Below are positions 59,401 to 64,000 of a DNA stretch of 64,000 nucleotides, one piece after another; positions within the stretch are counted from its first letter, which is position 1, and each line of letters begins with the position of its first letter. The notes under the pieces were generated by a model. It was not told where the DNA came from and searched no databases. It worked only from the letters and a program-made list of their open reading frames with translations. The translations under genes were made by a program, and so were the position numbers. The stretch is from contig OY987230.1 in assembly GCA_963920705.1 (NCBI GenBank), positions 11,867,320-11,931,319 of the forward strand, in the 5' to 3' direction. The DNA comes from Odiellus spinosus. Taxonomy: Eukaryota > Arthropoda > Arachnida > Opiliones > Phalangiidae.

Positions 59401-62400
59401 TTCCACGAAAGAGATTCGCGACGAAGGAAAGAGACGCATTTGGAAACCAAAACTTTTGAGCCCGAGAGTAAGAAATCCAGAATGGTCAATTCGATAAAAG
59501 AAGTTGAAAAACTCAGGGAATGTTCTCTTTCCCCACCACCCCTTACTAAGAAACCAACGGAGAGTAAAAAAGAACGGAGCAACAGTGGAAAATCTGAAAA
59601 ATCCAGCAAGTCTTCAAAATACGAAAGTAGCTATGAAAAAGAGGACGCTTTGAAAACTTGCGAACAGAAGTCAAAAAGCAAGCACGAAAGCTCACGGTCA
59701 AAAGATGAGAAGCGAAATAAGAGCAAAGAAGGACGAGAGAAAAACGAGCACTCAAACCGTTCGTCTGAGAAATCTTCATCCAAAACCAAATACAATTCTG
59801 AAAATAAATCAAGTGAAAAGGATTCCCGGAGTACTGGTAGTCATAGCAGTAGCAATAACAGCAAAAGTAGCAGCTCCAAGAAGGAATCCAGTCATGGTAG
59901 TGAAAGGGACAAACATAAAGGAGATAAGAAATCCAACAGTAATTCGGGTGAAAAACCAAAAGAAAATTCAGGATCTTCAAAATCTAAGAACAATAAAAAG
60001 AGGTCAAAGCAAAAACTAAACTTCTGGGAGGATGAACCAGTTTATTTCTCCATGTATGATAAAGTGAAGGCCCGATCCAGCAAAACTCAGACCATCAAAG
60101 AAAAACAAAAAGATTTGGAGTCTGTAAGGCAAAAGTTTAATCAGCTCAAGCAGAGTAGGGCCAAACGAGAGGAGAAATCCAAATCGATGGATAGCGACCG
60201 AGACTCTGACATGCTAATAAGCCCTCACTCATCAGAATCAGATGGAAACAAATCCAAATCCTCCCCACCTCTCAACAAAACTAAACAACTAAAGAAGAAA
60301 AAGCTTGTCATTGAAAGTTCCTCAGACGAAGAAAATAGGCAACCACCTATGGACATTTTCTTCGACGATACCTCTAGTAAATTAGATAAAGAACATTCCA
60401 GTAATTCGGATTCGGATTCTGAATTAGATTTCTGCAAACTAGCGGCGGGTTCTAAGAATAAAACCAAAAAATTAGATATATACGACTTGGATAGCTCTGA
60501 TCAAGAAGAACCCACTCGTTTGAAGTATATTGGCCGGAAGAAAATCAGCAGGCCAAAGTCTTCCTTGGAAAGTACTCAGAATCAAAGACCCAAAGTCATC
60601 AAATCTGATTTTGAAAGCTCTGATAATGAAATGTATGCTCTAAAATCTCTAACTTCTACAACAACACTGGTAAAGAAGAAGGAGCATAAAAAGAAGAAAT
60701 CTTCCAGAAAAGAAAAACAAACTGAAATGAAGAGTGATTATGAATTGTCTGAAGACGACTCGGTTTCAAAAAAAGAATCTATTCAAATTCAAAAGAAGAG
60801 TAGCAAACCGGCTCGAGAGACCATTTCTATCAAAGAAGAACGTACAGGTAGTCAACATAGTGAGAAATTATTTTCGCAATCACAAGAAATGAAAATAGAA
60901 AAGAACTCTAGTGAAGTAGACTCAAAGTCTCACAAAAGTTCAGAGTCTAAAGATGCTAAAGATTCTTTAATGAAATCAAAGAATATAAACGCAAAAAAGA
61001 AAAAGAAGTCCAAGAAAACGTCCAAGGTTAAAGACAAGAAGTCCCATGCCAAATCGGGCCAGGATCAGGATGAGGGTAAAAAGCCAGAGATTGACAAACT
61101 TTCTCAAATTGATGATGATGATGATGAAGATGACGAGGATGCTTCCAGGCAAAAATCACTGTCACCACCACGGCTCCAGAACAATCTGCTGTCGGAAAAT
61201 GAAGAATTTAAGAGTGATTTTTCAGACTATGAGTACGAACATCAAAGATCAACTGAAAAAGAGCATTGTGGTTCATTTTGGCCTGGGACGGATATGAAAG
61301 TTGATTTTGACGCTGAGACATCTCGCTGCGACAGTAGCTCAGTTTTGTCCTTAAGTAAGGGCAAGAAGGCCGCTAACCACTCATTAATGAACAGTGAAAA
61401 CCTATCAGAAAATGAAAGACCATTTTCAGAGGAAGAATACCACCAAAGCCCGACGAAGAAACAAAGCACTGAATCCATAGACAAGTATTCGCCAGTACGG
61501 GATACTACCAGTTCAGACGAAGGAAACAACCGTCTCTTTGAAGACAACTCGTGTATGAATGATTTAGAAAATTCCGACAGGGACTCAATTTCTGAACTAA
61601 AAATCAACAAGCAAGAGGAGGAGAAAAGGAAGAAGAAGAAGGTGATTAAAGATAAGAAGAAAAAGCCCAAAGAAGCTCCTGTGCTAATGCAACCAAAAGA
61701 AATTGCACCTGTAGATCCTGAGCCTATTTGTTCTCCAAACTTCTTTGATAAGATACTTTCCCCGAATGATGATGGAAGCAAGCTTTCTGAAGATCTCAGA
61801 CTTGATGAAGAAATAGCCGAAGAAGCCAGGCGATTAGAAGAAGAACTATTAGCTGCTTCGGAAGAAACCAGCACTTTTGGTGATTCAGAGTCTGTATCAA
61901 AGAAAGAAAGCAAACATCAAGAAAGGCGGTTTGAGGAAGAAGCTGCCAAGGAAACAAGGCGTTTGGAAGAGGAGTTGTTCATGTCTACTCAACATCACTG
62001 GCATTTGAAAGATGATGACAAAAATTACGCAGAAGAATCTCAATCTGTTCCAGTTTTACTAGAAGAAAATCCACCCAAAGAAGCAAAATGCGAAGAAAAA
62101 ATCCAAAACATCATCAAAGAAACAATATATACGGGACTGGACATGGAATCTCCTTTGCCTGTTGAAGGAAACCAGCCAAATCCCATTGATTTTATTATTG
62201 GCAATAACGAAGTTCAAGATCCATTCAAAATGGGAAAAGAAGGTTCTCCTTACGAAATTGATAATGAAAGGAAAATAGAAGATGATTTAGCTGTCTGTGC
62301 ACTTCTGCAAGAAATGAATAATGACATCCCTCCAGATCTTCCCAAAGTAACGGAGTTCTTGGACTCTATGATGGATCAGCATACGGAGGAAGACACAGAT

Positions 62401-64000
62401 GCTGTAAATTACTTACTAGAACAGCAATCAGAACCATTAGGTGAACCCGAATCAGTTCCAGAGCTTAGCCCAGAAAATCTTGAAGATTTCAAGTCTCACC
62501 ACGGGCCTAATATATTTGAAGACCTAGAGGAAAATCCTTTTGCATCTGAACCAATATCACTTCCTAACCAGTCTGATGTACCAAACTTTGAAAATGTTCA
62601 AAGTGAAAAGACACGCCGTGCCTCATCTGAAGTTGACGCGGAAACAGAACTAGCCAGCAATTTTATCATGCCAAAGGAAGATCGAACCTCTATGGAAAAT
62701 ATTGAAGAGCCAGAAAGACCCAATTCCAGCACGATTATTAATGAGAAGCTAGATGACGAGGAAGAGACTGTACCCGAGCCAGTTCCAGTTCATGCTAAAG
62801 AAAGCGAAGTAACTGAGGAAGTTGCTGATAATGCACCACCATCTCCAGCTGAACAACTTGAAAGCATTTCCCACTCTCCCGAAGTTTCCCAACCAGAAAA
62901 TATACCCGAACTTTCTGTTCCAGAATTGCCAGCTGCTGAATTGCCAGCTGCTGAATTGCCAGCTGCTGAATTGCCAGCTACTGAATTGCCAGCTACTGAA
63001 TTGCCAGCTACTGAATTGCCAGCTGCTGAATTTCCAGCTGCTAAATTGCCAGCTGCTGAATTGCCAGCTGCTGAATTGCCAGCTGCTGAATTGCCAGCTG
63101 CTGAATTGCCAGCTGCTGAATTGCCAGCTGTTGAATTGCCAGCTGTTGAATTGCCAGCTGTTGAATTGCCAGCTGCTGAATTGCCAGCTGCTGAATTGCC
63201 AGCTGCTGAATTGCCAGCTGCTGAATTGCCAGCTCCTGAATTGCCAGTTGCTGAATTGCCTGTTCCTGAATTGCCAGCTGCGGAATTGCCTGTTCCTGAA
63301 TTGCCAGCTGCGGAATTGCCAGCTGCGGAATTGCCAGTTCCGGAATTGTCAGTACCAGAATTGCCTGTTCCAGAGTTACCAGTTCCAGAACTCTCAGTTC
63401 CTGAACTTCCTGTTCCCGAGTTATCAGTTCCTGAGCTTCCTGTTCCAGAACTGCCAGTTCCAGAACCTCCCGTTCAAGAGCTGTCAATCCCGGAACTCCC
63501 AGTTTCAAATCTGTCATCGAATGAAATGGATGGAGAATCGGATATGACAAAATCTGAATGCAAGAAACAGAAGAAAAAGAAGCGCAAGGACAGCAAAGGG
63601 AAGCGAGATTCCAAAGATGAATTTGACGCCAGTCAGTTGGAAATTCAAAAAGATCTTGCTGACAGTTTCCTTAATCTTAGTGAACTCTCAAACACCAACA
63701 TCACACCTTCCATACCTCCAGTTTTGGAAGTCGAGAAACCGAAAGACATCTCCCATCCTTTGAATTTACTCAGTCAACACGGTGACTATGGCAATGATCT
63801 TCATGCAAAAATTCACAAAGATCCATTCAGACCAACTTTGTTCAAAGACAAAATATTCAAAGAACAGCTACTGGAAAGTCTTTCTAATACCAGACAAGTG
63901 CATCACTTCAAGGAGAATACCTTCAAGGAAGTGATTGAACCTTTTATGAAGAAAGAAGAATTGTTCAAAAAAGAACTTGATTTTCCCAAGACAGATTCAG
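56415..64000 (+). CDS. spen: spen exon 12: giant exon, central disordered region, runs off window
   Basis: After the acceptor GATTCGTTTTAG the frame is open for 7,586 bases to the window end, over 2,500 codons, with no stop. One giant exon for this region is also usual in other animals' Spen genes. The sequence is Ser/Lys/Glu/Asp-rich and mostly disordered. Conserved-looking islands are R-I-R-A-L-D-E-K-Y-N-A-W near 58198; S-T-I-F-D-Q-D-S-K-R-L-Q-H-I at 58405-58446 (human SPEN: S-S-I-F-E-Q-D-S-K-R-L-Q-H-L); and P-V-Y-F-S-M-Y-D-K-V-K-A-R-S-S-K near 60040. Also visible are an acidic run (D5-E-D2-E-D) at 61111-61140, two related E-E-x-R-R-L-E-E-E-L segments near 61821 and 61935, Lys-rich NLS-like clusters (61621-61670, 63565-63605), and 40 pentapeptides at 62911-63510. 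The co-repressor-binding SPOC domain should follow beyond the window. Confidence 0.97.
62911..63510 (+). repeat. 40 tandem 15-bp units coding L-P-x-x-E
   Basis: Exactly 40 in-frame 15-base units inside exon 12. The core (about 62926-63240) is mostly TTGCCAGCTGCTGAA, coding L-P-A-A-E, with A-T, A-V and V-A variants and one F-P-A-A-K unit. The 3' third shifts to L-P-V-P-E and L-S-V-P-E with much more synonymous change. The gradient implies an old V-P-E array with a recent expansion of the A-A-E type. In other frames the array yields spurious Leu-Leu-Asn-Cys-Gln and Ala-Ile-Gln-Gln-Leu proteins. Its function is unknown. Confidence 0.98.

Noticed and set aside
61242-61913. Minus-strand open frame of about 223 codons
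   Set aside because: Poly-Ser/Phe antisense of the Lys/Glu-rich coding strand; no independent support.
62822-63547. Plus-strand frame with repeated L-L-N-C-Q and minus-strand frame with A-I-Q-Q-L repeats
   Set aside because: Both are alternate-frame readings of the 15-bp L-P-x-x-E array. The true frame is fixed by continuity with the rest of exon 12.

Overview
The window is animal nuclear DNA. It is AT-rich (about two-thirds A+T by eye), has long introns, many poly(T) tracts and simple repeats, and still contains plenty of CpG. One protein-coding gene is recognisable: an orthologue of split ends (Spen; vertebrate SPEN/SHARP/MINT), the large nuclear RRM/SPOC transcriptional regulator. An invertebrate, most likely an arthropod or another protostome, fits the RRM1 wording and the glycine-rich insertion in RRM1. 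That placement is inference. The gene is on the + strand and cut at both ends: the window holds the second half of RRM1 through most of the central disordered region, but not the start codon or the C-terminal SPOC domain. Layout: 1-37925 has no recognisable gene and is probably intron (possibly with 5' flank). It holds a 12/24-bp satellite at the left edge (1-864), a 33-bp AT-rich tandem array (about 2018-2460), a degenerate 33-bp minisatellite (9455-9626), several short non-autonomous DNA transposons, at least three dispersed repeat families and a few CpG-rich patches. The spen exons run from 37926 to beyond 64000: exon 1 (37926-38240), an 11.5-kb intron, exons 2-11 (49704-55548) with mostly short introns, and a giant open exon 12 (56415 to the window end, over 7.5 kb with no stop). 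All eleven junctions have GT..AG borders and keep frame, giving about 3,439 residues. The protein reads, in order: half of RRM1, a Tyr/Arg/Gly/Ser linker with an RS-like stretch, RRM2, RRM3, RRM4, an Arg/Ser/Glu-rich linker, then a very long Ser/Lys/Glu-rich region containing conserved-looking Spen islands and an unusual block of 40 five-residue repeats (consensus L-P-x-x-E). Known Spen proteins bind RNA and nuclear-receptor or Notch-pathway partners through these regions and recruit co-repressors through SPOC. No RNA gene, CRISPR array, LINE reverse transcriptase or virus-like element was recognised. The non-coding part is most notable for well-bounded MITEs with clear target duplications (hAT-like, TTAA/T2-like and 7-bp-TSD types), a cluster of GGATTA (K50 homeodomain-type) sites just after exon 1, and an apparent excess of perfect TGACGTCA sites. 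No wholly new biological system is evident.
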